Positions 25,716-33,495 are shown, numbered from the stretch's first letter. The stretch is 64,000 nucleotides of DNA from Corynebacterium afermentans subsp. lipophilum (GCF_030408375.1 NZ_CP046530.1:1798001-1862000); one strand, 5' to 3'. Numbers and translations are program-made. The notes: generated from the letters alone by a model not told the origin.

Positions 25716-25948
25716 TGGCCGATATCAACCGCGATGACGTTTCCGCCGGTACGACAGACGAGGTGGATAAGCTTCTCGACGCCTCCACCACCCGCATCGG
25801 CAACGCCCCCACCAACTTCAACTCCGTCGACGACTTTGAAAACGCGGAGGATGAAACCCTAAAATCCGGCTCCGGCCATAAGGACGAGCACCCGAACACG
25901 GAGGAGCGCACCGACCAGGTCGAGCGCACCGTCCGCGACGGCGAGTAG
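25715..25948 (+). CDS. Small acidic hydrophilic protein, 77 residues
   Basis: The product begins MADINRDDVSAGTTDEVDKL and is low in hydrophobic residues, with a charged tail DEHPNTEERTDQVERTVRDG. It is translationally coupled to the 41-residue protein and followed by a clean terminator, so the two form a tiny operon just after tRNA-Arg. Both look intrinsically disordered; a stress or nucleoid-associated role is possible, but nothing in the sequence proves it. Confidence 0.7.
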   Translation: MADINRDDVSAGTTDEVDKLLDASTTRIGNAPTNFNSVDDFENAEDETLKSGSGHKDEHPNTEERTDQVERTVRDGE

Positions 25949-25962
25949 CTACCACCGGGTTC

Positions 25963-25998
25963 ACCGGCCCCTGCGTGTTTCGCGGCGGGCCGGTTTTT
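25963..25998 (+). terminator. Terminator of the small acidic protein operon
   Basis: Stem ACCGGCCC/GGGCCGGT followed by TTTTT (25994-25998), 15 nt after the second stop codon. Confidence 0.8.
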
Positions 25999-26154
25999 GC
26001 GTGTTTGTGCACGAACCGTCCGCGCTGAGATCGGCAGAGTCGCCCAAAACTAACCCACCCGCCAGCCACGTTTGGAACAACCGTCCCACAATGTGATACA
26101 TTTCCACCACTCATTGAGATAGAAGTCTCGCACAGTGGAATGAAAGGACGGGCG

Positions 26155-27537
26155 ATGACCACCAGCGTCGAATACCACCCCGCTCCCCAACCAGCGGCAC
26201 CCGCCGCGCTCCGGGAGACCACCCCGGAGGAGCGCCGCCGCGTCCGACTCGCCTCCACCATCGGCACGACCATCGAGTTTTACGACTTCTACGCGTACGC
26301 CACCGCCGCCGTGGCGGTGTTTCCGTTCCTGTTCTTCCCCAAGTCGGAATCCAGCACGGTTGCGCTGCTGTCCTCGTTTGCCACGTTCGGCCTGGCGTTT
26401 ATCGCCCGCCCACTCGGCTCGGTACTGTTCGGCCACTTCGGCGACAAGGTCGGCCGCAAGGCCACCCTCGTCGGCGCGCTGCTGACCATGGGCATCGCCA
26501 CCTTCGTTATCGGCCTTTTGCCCACCTACGCGCAGGCCGGCATCTGGGCCCCGGCACTGTTGGCCCTGATGCGCTTCTGCCAGGGCCTGGGCCTGGGCGG
26601 CGAGTGGTCCGGCGCGGCGCTGTTGTCCACAGAAACGGCAGCTAAGGGACGCCGCGCCTGGGCCGGCATGTGGCCGCAGCTGGGCGCGCCGTTCGGTTTC
26701 CTGCTGGCCAACGGCCTGTTCCTGATCCTGGTCACAGTACTGGGCCACACCTCCGGCGATTTCGAGGGCGCGTTCATGGCATGGGGCTGGCGTATCCCGT
26801 TCCTGCTGTCGATCGTGATGGTCATCATCGGCCTGTGGGTGCGCCTGCAGGTTGAGGAGACCCCAGTGTTCCAGCAGGTGGAACAAAACGACCAGAAGGC
26901 CGCCTCTCCACTGACCGAGGTGTTCAAGACCGCTTGGAAGCCGCTGATCCAGGGCACGTTCATCATGGTCGGCTGCTACACGCTGTTCTACATCGTGACC
27001 ACCTGGTTCCTCTCCTACGGCATCGGCTCCGCGGAAGAGGGCGTGGGCCTGGGCATCGAGTACCCGACCTTCCTCAAGCTGCAGCTGGTGTGCATCTTCG
27101 GCTTCATCCTGGGCATCCCGGTCTCGGCGCACCTGGCCGATACCTACGGACGACGCCCGACGCTGGGCCTGACCTCCGTGGCGATCATCGTCTACGGCTT
27201 GAGCTTCAAGTGGCTGCTCAACCCGGAGACGTTCACGATGGTCTCCCTGGGCATCTTCCTGTTCATCGGCATGATCCTGATGGGCTTCATCTTCGGGCCG
27301 ATGTCCGCGATTTTGCCGGAGCTGTTCCCCTCCAACGTGCGTTATACCGGTTCGGGCATCGCTTACAACGTCTCCTCAATTCTGGGCGCGGCGATCGCCC
27401 CGTTCATCGCGACGGCGCTCAACGCCCAGTACGGCCCGAAGGCGGTGGGCTACTACCTGGTGGTCGTCACCGCGATCTCGTTGGTGGCCATCCTCAGCGC
27501 GCACGAGACCAAGGACCAGGAGATGCACGAGATCTAG
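26155..27537 (+). CDS. MFS transporter, metabolite:H+ symporter (MHS) subfamily
   Basis: This 460-residue permease has 12 predicted membrane segments. It shows STIGTTIEFYDFYAYATAAV at the first helix and the loop GHFGDKVGRKATLVGALL (MFS signature), RFCQGLGLGGEWSGAALL in TM4, and LADTYGRRPTLGL in the second half. All are typical of MHS members that take up carboxylates, proline/betaine or aromatic acids. The substrate cannot be fixed. AAAGGA stands 6 nt before the ATG at 26155, favoured over the ATG at 26140. Confidence 0.92.
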   Translation: MTTSVEYHPAPQPAAPAALRETTPEERRRVRLASTIGTTIEFYDFYAYATAAVAVFPFLFFPKSESSTVALLSSFATFGLAFIARPLGSVLFGHFGDKVGRKATLVGALLTMGIATFVIGLLPTYAQAGIWAPALLALMRFCQGLGLGGEWSGAALLSTETAAKGRRAWAGMWPQLGAPFGFLLANGLFLILVTVLGHTSGDFEGAFMAWGWRIPFLLSIVMVIIGLWVRLQVEETPVFQQVEQNDQKAASPLTEVFKTAWKPLIQGTFIMVGCYTLFYIVTTWFLSYGIGSAEEGVGLGIEYPTFLKLQLVCIFGFILGIPVSAHLADTYGRRPTLGLTSVAIIVYGLSFKWLLNPETFTMVSLGIFLFIGMILMGFIFGPMSAILPELFPSNVRYTGSGIAYNVSSILGAAIAPFIATALNAQYGPKAVGYYLVVVTAISLVAILSAHETKDQEMHEI

Positions 27538-27554
27538 CGCATCCCAGCAAACCC

Positions 27555-27580
27555 AGGGCGGCTTCGGCCGCCCTTTCCTT
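27555..27580 (+). terminator. Terminator of the MHS transporter gene
   Basis: AGGGCGGC-TTCG-GCCGCCCT followed by TTCCTTTT. The UUCG tetraloop and U-rich tail are textbook. Confidence 0.88.
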
Positions 27581-27593
27581 TTGCTCGCCGTCC

Positions 27594-27663
27594 TAGATCC
27601 AGCTACCAGGATCCAGCTATTCGCCCCCTGGGGCCGATTAGCTGGGCCCTAGTAGCTGGATCC
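27594..27663. repeat. Cluster of AGCTGG/CCAGCT half-sites with an 11-bp inverted repeat
   Basis: GGATCCAGCTA (27609-27619) and TAGCTGGATCC (27653-27663) form an 11-bp inverted repeat. A further GATCCAGCTAC copy lies at 27596-27606 and TAGCTGG sits inside the loop. It lies 58 nt before a membrane protein gene, so it could be an operator array or a degenerate intergenic repeat. Confidence 0.55.
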
Positions 27664-27720
27664 GCGGGATGGGCGCCGAAACCCTTGCTTTCCACCCCGG
27701 AAAATGCCACACTTGCGGAC

Positions 27721-28173
27721 ATGGAAAACAACGCACCGCAGCCCAAGCCGCCGCAAACGCAGATCTCCCAAGAAGAAGCCCGCGCCGCCCTCGAGCAGAT
27801 CGACGGGATCGAGCACGAATCGCAGCGCAAACACACCCCGGCGTGGGCTTACGCCATCCTCGGCACCAGCTTCGGCATCACGATCGCCGGCACAATCATC
27901 GGCTGGAAGTACTGGTGGGTGCTGTTCCTGCTCATCGTCATCGCCTGCATCGCGCTGGCGATCTGGGACAACAACCGCAATGTGCGCCCGAGCATGAAGC
28001 AGCCGCTGCATGAGGACCCCAAAACGAACTGGGCCGCCGCTCTCGCCCCTGCGCTCATCTTCCCGCTGACCTGGTTGGTCCCCGAGGGCAGTGTGGTCGG
28101 CGGGGTCATCGCCGGCGTAATCACGGCGGTCATATTCACGGCCGTGATGATCCACGAAAGCAGGAACCGATGA
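27721..28173 (+). CDS. Small integral membrane protein, unknown function
   Basis: This 150-residue protein has a Gln/Pro-rich cytoplasmic N-terminus (1-40), two hydrophobic segments (AYAILGTSFGITIAGTIIGW, WWVLFLLIVIACIALAIW) and two more after a charged loop (ALAPALIFPLTWLVP, VVGGVIAGVITAVIFTAVM). No family recognised. Its TGA overlaps the ATG of a winged-helix regulator (ATGA), so the pair resembles a membrane sensor or target with its own regulator. Confidence 0.8.
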   Translation: MENNAPQPKPPQTQISQEEARAALEQIDGIEHESQRKHTPAWAYAILGTSFGITIAGTIIGWKYWWVLFLLIVIACIALAIWDNNRNVRPSMKQPLHEDPKTNWAAALAPALIFPLTWLVPEGSVVGGVIAGVITAVIFTAVMIHESRNR

Positions 28174-28490
28174 ACGCACCTGCTATCGACCCAGTCATTC
28201 ACCCACTGGCGCGGCTGAAGATTTGTGCGGCGCTGTACAGCGCGGGAGCCGTCGAGAAGCAAACGTCCCGGCACGAGATGCGCTTCAGCTCCCTGAAAGA
28301 TAAGGCGGACCTGTCTGATTCCGCCCTGTCGAAGCAGCTGGCCACGCTGGAGGAGCACGGCTACGTCACGCGTTTCCGCGAGTACGGCTCCACCCGCGCG
28401 AAGGACACGGTGTGGGTCACGCTCACTGCAACCGGTGCGGAGGCCTTTGAAAACCACACGGCCGCGTTGCGCGAGATCGCTGGCGGGTAG
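28170..28490 (+). CDS. Winged-helix DNA-binding regulator (HTH_34/ArsR-like)
   Basis: This 106-residue protein is a winged-helix domain: LARLKICAALYSAGAVEK, FSSLKDKADLSDSALSKQL (recognition helix), LEEHGYVTRFREYGSTRAKDTVWVTLTATG (wing). It has no metal-binding Cys motif of the ArsR sensors. It is coupled to the upstream membrane protein and 10 nt before cmrA. Confidence 0.88.
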   Translation: MNAPAIDPVIHPLARLKICAALYSAGAVEKQTSRHEMRFSSLKDKADLSDSALSKQLATLEEHGYVTRFREYGSTRAKDTVWVTLTATGAEAFENHTAALREIAGG

Positions 28491-28500
28491 ATTCGTCCAC

Positions 28501-29307
28501 ATGAGTTTTCCCGCACCTGCACCCGGCGCGTTCGCGCTGATCACCGGCGCGAGCCAAGGCATCGGCGAAGCCATCGCGCGCCAGCTCGCTGCCGAAGGCC
28601 ACAACCTCATCCTTGTCGCGAGGCGCCAAGAGGTACTGCAAAAGCTTGGCGACGAGCTCTCGCTCGCCCACGGCGTCGATGTGGAAATCTTCGCCGGGGA
28701 CCTGTCCAAGGCGCGCGACGTGGACGCGTTGATCAAGCACATTGCCAACCGCACGGTGTCGATCTGCGTGAACTCCGCAGGCATCGCCAGCTTCGGCCCG
28801 TTCATGGCCCAGGACTGGGAGTACGAGACGAACCAGTTCAACCTGAACGCCACGGCGGTGTTCCGCATCACCAAGGCGGTGCTGGACCAGATGGTGCCGC
28901 GCGGCGAGGGCGCGCTGTGCAACGTCGGCTCCGCTGCCGGCAACCTGCCCATCCCGAACAACGCCACCTACGTGTTCACCAAGGCCGGCGTGAACCAGTT
29001 CACCGAGGCGCTGCACTACGAGCTCAAGGACTCCGGCGTGCACGTGACACTGCTCGCGCCGGGCCCGGTGCGCGAGGCGTACATCCCAGAAGAAGAGCAG
29101 TCCATCGTGGACAAGGTCGTGCCGGATTTCTTGTGGACCACCTACGAGTCCTGCGCCGCCGACACGATCAACGCGATGCGCAAGAACCGCCGCCGCATCG
29201 TGCCCGGCCCGCTTTCCAAGGCCATGGACGTGGTGTCCAACTACGCCCCGCGCGGGTTGCTGCCGCCGATCATGGGCAAGTTTTACGCACAGATGGGAGA
29301 GGAATAG
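28501..29307 (+). CDS. cmrA: Mycolate reductase (short-chain dehydrogenase, CmrA-like)
   Basis: This 268-residue SDR has ALITGASQGIGEAIA (TGxxxGIG cofactor loop), NSAGIASFG (NNAG equivalent), NVGSAAG (catalytic Ser) and YVFTK (YxxxK). Position directly before orn matches the Rv2509-Rv2511 neighbourhood, where the SDR reduces the 3-keto intermediate to mature mycolic acid. The C-terminal ARPxxxMDVVSNYAPRGLLPP-type membrane-proximal tail fits that family. The stop is immediately followed by the orn ATG. Confidence 0.88.
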   Translation: MSFPAPAPGAFALITGASQGIGEAIARQLAAEGHNLILVARRQEVLQKLGDELSLAHGVDVEIFAGDLSKARDVDALIKHIANRTVSICVNSAGIASFGPFMAQDWEYETNQFNLNATAVFRITKAVLDQMVPRGEGALCNVGSAAGNLPIPNNATYVFTKAGVNQFTEALHYELKDSGVHVTLLAPGPVREAYIPEEEQSIVDKVVPDFLWTTYESCAADTINAMRKNRRRIVPGPLSKAMDVVSNYAPRGLLPPIMGKFYAQMGEE

Positions 29308-29937
29308 ATGGACATCGCCGCCAAAGACAACCGCATCGTCTGGGTGGATCTGGAGATGACGGGACTGGATCCTTCCCGCCACGTCATCGTGGAGGTCGCT
29401 GCCCTGGTCACGGACGCTGAGCTGAACATTATCGACGAAGGCGTGGACCTGGTCGTGCACGCCACCGACGCCGAGCTCGCCGAAATGGACGACTTTGTCA
29501 CCCAGATGCACTCCGACAACGGGCTGCTGGACGACATCAAGGCCTCCACGGTCAGCATCGAGGAGGCGGAGGATGCGGTGCTCGAGCTCGTGGAGAAGCA
29601 TTGCGATCCTGCCCACCCCGCGCCGCTCGCCGGCAACTCGATCGCCACCGACCGCACGTTCATCAAGGCGCAGATGCCGCGCCTCGACGCCGCGCTGCAC
29701 TACCGCATGATCGACGTGTCCACGGTCAAGGAGCTGTCGCGCCGCTGGTTCCCCAAGGCGTACTTCAACCAGCCGGCGAAAGGTATGGCGCACCGCGCGC
29801 TGGCGGACATCGTGGAGTCCATCCGCGAGCTGGATTACTACCGACGCGCGGTGTTCGTGCCCGCCCCCGGGCCGGATACGGAGGCCGCCGTTGATGCGGC
29901 CGCAGGCGCAACCGACGCCTACCAGCCGTTTTTGTGA
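29308..29937 (+). CDS. orn: Oligoribonuclease
   Basis: Orn (209 residues) degrades 2-5 nt RNA and pGpG. DEDDh exonuclease motifs are all visible: [12 protein letters not shown] (D, E), [11 protein letters not shown] (D), and [11 protein letters not shown] (H...D). A short Ala-rich C-terminal extension is present. No intergenic space after cmrA, so co-transcription is certain in practice. tRNA-His follows 46 nt downstream. Confidence 0.96.
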   Translation: MDIAAKDNRIVWVDLEMTGLDPSRHVIVEVAALVTDAELNIIDEGVDLVVHATDAELAEMDDFVTQMHSDNGLLDDIKASTVSIEEAEDAVLELVEKHCDPAHPAPLAGNSIATDRTFIKAQMPRLDAALHYRMIDVSTVKELSRRWFPKAYFNQPAKGMAHRALADIVESIRELDYYRRAVFVPAPGPDTEAAVDAAAGATDAYQPFL

Positions 29938-29983
29938 AAACACGGTGAGGGGCTAAGGTAGTTCCCGCTGCAAAAACAGCGAT

Positions 29984-30060
29984 GGTGGCTGTAGTTCAGC
30001 TGGTAGAGCACCAGGTTGTGATCCTGGGTGTCGCGGGTTCGAGTCCCGTCAGCCACCCCA
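29984..30060 (+). tRNA. tRNA-His (anticodon GUG), island integration target
   Basis: Cloverleaf with the extra G-1 at 29984, acceptor GTGGCTG/CAGCCAC, anticodon GTG, T arm GGTTCGAGTCC, discriminator C pairing with G-1, and CCA encoded at 30058-30060. Its 3' half is duplicated at 36065, marking it as the attachment gene of the island; the copy here is intact and functional. Confidence 0.96.
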
Positions 30061-30062
30061 AA
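30023..30062 (+). repeat. attL: 40-bp duplication overlapping tRNA-His 3' end
   Basis: These 40 bases, from the anticodon stem through CCA plus two A, are identical to 36065-36104. The flanking bases differ on both sides, so the identity block is exactly 40 bp. Confidence 0.9.
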
Positions 30063-30064
30063 AA

Positions 30065-30098
30065 TACCCCGTAACCTGCACAAACAGGTTACGGGGTA
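30065..30098 (+). terminator. Hairpin after tRNA-His, element-borne
   Basis: A perfect 14-bp stem TACCCCGTAACCTG/CAGGTTACGGGGTA with a 6-nt loop. It lies just inside the island, so the element supplies a replacement 3' end for tRNA-His. A different hairpin at 36109-36142 stands at the corresponding place outside attR. Confidence 0.7.
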
Positions 30099-30116
30099 CA
30101 TTGCTTTAATCGCCGG

Positions 30117-30136
30117 GTACGTTAAAGAGTACGTTA
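30117..30136 (+). repeat. Putative integrase arm-type site, left
   Basis: GTACGTTAAAGAGTACGTTA is itself a tandem of GTACGTTA. It matches 35937-35956 at 19 of 20 bases in the same orientation, 55 bp inside attL. Confidence 0.6.
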
Positions 30137-30157
30137 TAGATTCTAGAAATCAGGCGC

Positions 30158-30181
30158 GGGTTAAGTAGCAGAAAGTGTGTC
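30158..30181 (-). repeat. 24-bp island repeat, copy C (inverted)
   Basis: Reads on the minus strand as GACACACTTTCTGCTACTTA followed by ACCC. It is one or two bases different from copies at 30492-30515 and 31798-31821 (plus strand). Confidence 0.6.
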
Positions 30182-30215
30182 TGATTTTCGGGGTTATCAC
30201 TGATCAGGCAGCATA

Positions 30216-30258
30216 AATCGGGCGTATATAAGGTGCGGAACCTTATATACGCCCGATT
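30216..30258. repeat. 19-bp perfect inverted repeat with 5-nt loop
   Basis: Left arm 30216-30234 and right arm 30240-30258 (core GGCGTATATAAGG / CCTTATATACGCC) pair perfectly around GCGGA. It overlaps the GTG start of a weakly supported 74-codon ORF. It could be an operator, an xis/integrase site or a transcript hairpin. Confidence 0.65.
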
Positions 30259-30457
30259 CGCGTTCAATCCAGACGATCCACTCAAAATTGCCAGGCAGTG
30301 CAATTTCGGACAAGACCAACTCGCCAAAGTCAACGATCTTGCCGAAGAAGACCACAACAAAGCCGACCAAGAAACAGGACAACCAGCCTTCTACGACAAC
30401 GCTATCCCAACCGAATACAACCACTCGATAGGAATCAGGAAAGGCCGCATGAAATAG
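30233..30457 (+). CDS. Hypothetical island protein, 74 residues (weak)
   Basis: Translation starts MRNLIYARFAFNPDDPLKIA, then a hydrophilic, Asp/Gln/Asn-rich body, and ends IGIRKGRMK. Composition looks protein-like and soluble. However, the GTG start lies inside a perfect hairpin, no RBS is seen, and the opposite strand is also open. It may be a 3' remnant of a longer gene fused to the hairpin. Copy A of the 24-bp repeat lies 34 nt after the stop. Confidence 0.35.
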   Translation: MRNLIYARFAFNPDDPLKIARQCNFGQDQLAKVNDLAEEDHNKADQETGQPAFYDNAIPTEYNHSIGIRKGRMK

Positions 30458-30491
30458 CAAGCAAAGTGTCCGCCCGGCGACACGCCGAACG

Positions 30492-30515
30492 GACACACAT
30501 TTTGCTACTTAACCC
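30492..30515 (+). repeat. 24-bp island repeat, copy A
   Basis: GACACACATTTTGCTACTTA plus ACCC; the next base begins a gene remnant (30516-30623). Confidence 0.6.
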
Positions 30516-30623
30516 CTCATCGCCACCCTGGCCATCGCAGGCATCGCGGGCCTCATCTCCCTGATTGCCCTGCTGGCACCGTTCGCTGTCGACCGCGCCC
30601 TCGGCCCGATCGCGAAGTTCTAG
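30516..30623 (+). pseudogene. C-terminal remnant of a membrane protein gene
   Basis: An open frame without start gives LIATLAIAGIAGLISLIALL, then APFAVDRALGPIAKF and TAG. This looks like the hydrophobic C-terminal anchor of a secreted protein, joined abruptly to the 24-bp repeat. Base usage is host-like (GC-rich), unlike the AT-richer DNA to its left. Probably a truncation scar. Confidence 0.45.
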
Positions 30624-30629
30624 TCAGAA

Positions 30630-31349
30630 CTACATGCCCAGCATCGGCAGTTTGATGCCGAAGTGGGGCAGCGCGAAGACGAGGCCTGCGATCACCAGCA
30701 GCGCCGCAATTACCCCACCGACAATGGCAGGCACGTTCACGTCCGCCTTGGCGGTGGGGTATTTCACGTCCGCTCGCATGCCCTTGGTGCAGGTTTCGGC
30801 GGCGGTGGCGTCGGCGTCGTCGATAAGCATGCTCTTCGCGGCGACCTTCCCGGACGGGGTTTCCATCCACGCCTTGTACACGTCGCCATCCTTCGCGGTC
30901 AGCGGCGTCTCCATGCGCTTCGTGTCCTCCGGACCAACGCGCCACGAATTCGTGTCAATCGCCTCCAGCGTGCGATTCACCGTCGGCTCCGACTCCTTCA
31001 TCGTCTTCTGCGCATCCACATACTTTGCGACGAGCCCCTCCGGCAACAACTTGCCAAACTCCGCCTTCTCACCCTTGAGCGCCTTCTCGTTCTCCGCGAC
31101 AACGCCCGGGTAGACCTGCTCAATCGCCGCGATGAGGTCGCGAGCCTGCTCGTAGTCACCGATCGCCTTGGACTCGTCGAACCACGACTCGATGAAACGC
31201 TTCTCGGCCGGCGCAAGCTTCACGGCGCACACGCCGTCCTTGCCCTTTGCTGCGACGGTAGCGGCGTTCGCCGGGGTCGCGGCGACAGCGCCGAGTGCGA
31301 GCGTTGCTGCGGTTGCGTACGCGGCGATACGGGTGGTGGTGCTGGTCAT
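30630..31349 (-). CDS. Secreted, C-terminally membrane-anchored protein, unknown function
   Basis: This 239-residue protein has a signal peptide (residues 1-29, ATLALGAVAATPANAATVA with an AxA cleavage site), a charged helical ectodomain with three Cys, and a C-terminal membrane helix PAIVGGVIAALLVIAGLVFA followed by a short tail. GAGGAGGAAA stands before the ATG. It resembles other corynebacterial small envelope proteins without named family. It carries one copy of the dispersed CGTCGATAAGC motif, although most of the island has none. Confidence 0.75.
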   Translation of the reverse strand: MTSTTTRIAAYATAATLALGAVAATPANAATVAAKGKDGVCAVKLAPAEKRFIESWFDESKAIGDYEQARDLIAAIEQVYPGVVAENEKALKGEKAEFGKLLPEGLVAKYVDAQKTMKESEPTVNRTLEAIDTNSWRVGPEDTKRMETPLTAKDGDVYKAWMETPSGKVAAKSMLIDDADATAAETCTKGMRADVKYPTAKADVNVPAIVGGVIAALLVIAGLVFALPHFGIKLPMLGM

Positions 31350-31486
31350 GATTTTCCTCCTCGGAGTGTGTGTACGGACCGTACCACCTCACTGTCCAGG
31401 AAGGCGTGTTGCGACAGCGTTAACGCGCGATGGTGGGAGGCGCTGGCCAGTAGGATCTTGGGCGAAAACACAGTGTCAGAAGCAAT

Positions 31487-31795
31487 ATGATGAACCAGGG
31501 GTGGATGGAAATTTCACAAATGCAGTTAACCGCTTTGCAAGGCAATGGAGTTTCTCCATTAGAACCATCTCCGGTCGATTACGTTTTTATGCTGCTCACG
31601 TTGGCGGCTGTGGTGCTATTAGTTGCCAGTATCATTGTATTTTTCAGGCAACCTAACAGACGATGGTCGGATGTCTGGATCGTGCTCTTTCTGGTGTTCA
31701 TACCCGTGGTAGGACCGTTGGCGTATCTACTGCATGTGCGGTCCCGCGGAAAGCGCGACAAAAGGGCCACATCTAACCCTCCGACACGCCGATAG
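31487..31795 (+). CDS. PLDc_N-type small membrane protein
   Basis: This 102-residue protein has two membrane helices: YVFMLLTLAAVVLLVASIIV and WIVLFLVFIPVVGPLAYLL, separated by FFRQPNRRWSDV. The second with P-x-x-G-P and the basic end LHVRSRGKR are typical of the PLDc_N domain found alone or before phospholipase D-like enzymes, here alone. Local sequence is AT-richer than the host. The first of two ATGs (31487) is taken as start; no strong RBS is seen. The 24-bp repeat copy B begins 3 nt after the stop. Confidence 0.7.
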   Translation: MMNQGWMEISQMQLTALQGNGVSPLEPSPVDYVFMLLTLAAVVLLVASIIVFFRQPNRRWSDVWIVLFLVFIPVVGPLAYLLHVRSRGKRDKRATSNPPTRR

Positions 31796-31797
31796 CA

Positions 31798-31821
31798 GAC
31801 ACACTTTTTGCTACTTAACCC
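31798..31821 (+). repeat. 24-bp island repeat, copy B
   Basis: GACACACTTTTTGCTACTTA plus ACCC, 3 nt after the PLDc_N stop codon and 7 nt before the end of a decayed minus-strand gene. Confidence 0.6.
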
Positions 31822-31828
31822 TCAGGCG

Positions 31829-32572
31829 CTAGTCATCGCCACCATCTCGATCGCCTTCCCGGCAAGGCTGTTGCTGTTGCTGCTGTTGTTGTCTCCGCCG
31901 TGCCGTGGCGCGACGCAGCGCATCGAGTCGCCGCTGGTTCTCGCCGACAGTACGCAGCAGCCGATCGCGTTGACCGCCTACCGGTTTAACCAGTCGGGTG
32001 CGAGGCTTCGCGTATGCGGCGTGGTCGAGGGCGAGCGCATCATCGTCAGCGAGCAAATGCTCGAAGTACTCAGCGTCAGTACCGTCAAACTCCGAGCGCT
32101 GGAATTGCCGAAATTCATCGTCCATCACGCGCTGTTCGAGGAAATCAAAATCGACCTGCCGCATATTCTCTACCGAGCTGTCGGGCGACCACGACGCGGG
32201 CGCACCGACTTGTTGGGGCGAGGACGACCCCGCTGAGGCCGCGCTGCTTCGCGCAGTGGGTTGCTGTTGTCGGCCCCCAGCCTGCTGCGCATCTCGTTGT
32301 GCTTCGCTTCGGCTTCGGCCAACTGACGCTTCATCTTCTCGTCGTGGCCGTCCTTGTCGAAGATCTCGTTCATTCTCGCCGGGACGACCTACTCTATCTC
32401 GCTCTCCTTCATGCCCAACAGCTCGTCCTGCTCCGCTGTCGTGAACAGTGTCGGCAGTTGTTTCCGCGGCGGCGGGGGCGGTGTCGTTGTCGGTGTCGGC
32501 TTCGTCGGGGCTGTCGAGGTAGCGCCGTAGCGATTCGGCTCCGTTGGCACCTGCGATACCGACGGCTTGATC
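31829..32572 (-). pseudogene. Decayed gene, C-terminal part, acidic and Gln-rich (mobilisation-like?)
   Basis: Protein-like sequence runs on the minus strand but switches frame: GIAGANGAESLRRYLDSPDE (near 32550), then LPTLFTTAEQDELLGMKESE in another frame (32458-32392), an in-frame TAG at 32391-32389, MNEIFDKDGHDEKMKRQLAE (from 32373), and after another shift near 32245 FDFLEQRVMDDEFRQFQRSE to a poly-Gln tail at 31900. At least two frameshifts and one stop make it a pseudogene. The character (acidic, Gln/Arg-rich C-terminus) suggests the tail of a relaxase or plasmid mobilisation protein, but I cannot prove the family. Confidence 0.5.
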
Positions 32573-33335
32573 TGCTGGTGCGGGCGCACTCGTCCGCGAT
32601 GGAGTCATTGCGGGCAACCCCATACGCGGGGCCAGGCTAGACATTCGAGCACAGGGGAAAGACGAAGTAGACGATCGTAGAACACTCACGAGCGAGGAAT
32701 ACGACACGGTTGTCAAGCACCTGCTCACGCGCGATATAAGCGGGCCGCTGGTGCAGCCGAAGAAAGGCGGGGCGCGGCAGTCAACAATCAACGCGCACGC
32801 CCGAGTTACGCGGCTGACGCTGCTACAGGCGGTAACAGGACTGCGCATCTCCGAAGCCAACCGCCTGCGCTGGGCACACGTCGAGGACAACGGCGAGAAC
32901 ATCATCATCAACGCGACCAAGGACATCGTCAAAGGTCGCAAGGGCAAGGAAAAGGGCCGCTACATACCAATTCTGCGTGAAGACGTAGCGGAATACCTGC
33001 GTACACACCGCGAGGACGAGGCGCACTACGTCGTAGGCTCACCGACGACGACGGCGAGGCCATGGGACGCGACCAACGCCGACGACAAAGTACCCGAGCT
33101 ATACAAACAAATCGCCGACGAGACGGGTGTCGAGATTCTTCGCGACCTTCGCAGCCACTCATGGCGCGCCACACTGCACGGCGTGTACGCCGACGTGATG
33201 GACGCGAGGACACGGGCAGACATCTTCGGCCACACCGAGCAGATCGCAGACGAGTACTACAACGACCGCGCCAACGTCGAAGCACTCATTCGAGCGACCG
33301 CGCAAGCACGTACTTTCGTAGACACACCAAGGTAG
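32571..33335 (+). pseudogene. Tyrosine recombinase (integrase), N-terminus missing
   Basis: The open frame after a TGA at 32568 reads ALVRDGVIAGNPIRGARLDI, part of the core-binding domain, then the full catalytic domain: TGLRISEANRLRW (Arg I), a Lys-rich beta region, SHSWRATLHG (His/Arg II), FGHTEQIADEYYND (His III and nucleophilic Tyr). About the first 100 residues (arm-binding and half of the SAM-like domain) are absent. A GTG at 32751 could still start a 194-residue protein. The break lies where the minus-strand pseudogene also loses its 5' end, pointing to one deletion junction near 32570. Confidence 0.8.
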
Positions 33336-33489
33336 ACATGCGTGCGCTGCAGTAAGTTGAACTAGCGAGCTGACACCAAGCTCGCAGCACCTTCTCCAAG
33401 CATCGATAGAGCTAACACGATAGAAATCGAGCCTGTGCCCATATCGACGAAGTGGCCGTATTGACTGATGCGAGTGGTCGGGTGTGATG

Positions 33490-33495
33490 TAGACT
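33490..33495 (+). promoter_or_regulatory. -10 box for leaderless peptide
   Basis: TAGACT with exactly 6 nt before the ATG at 33502, the geometry of a leaderless actinobacterial transcript. A TTGACT lies at 33461, but the 23-nt spacer is too long for a standard -35. Confidence 0.55.

Noticed and set aside
30106..30497. Minus-strand frames of 84 and 99 codons inside the island
   Set aside because: They overlap each other and the 74-codon plus frame, cross the perfect hairpin, have no RBS and give unnatural hydrophobic translations.
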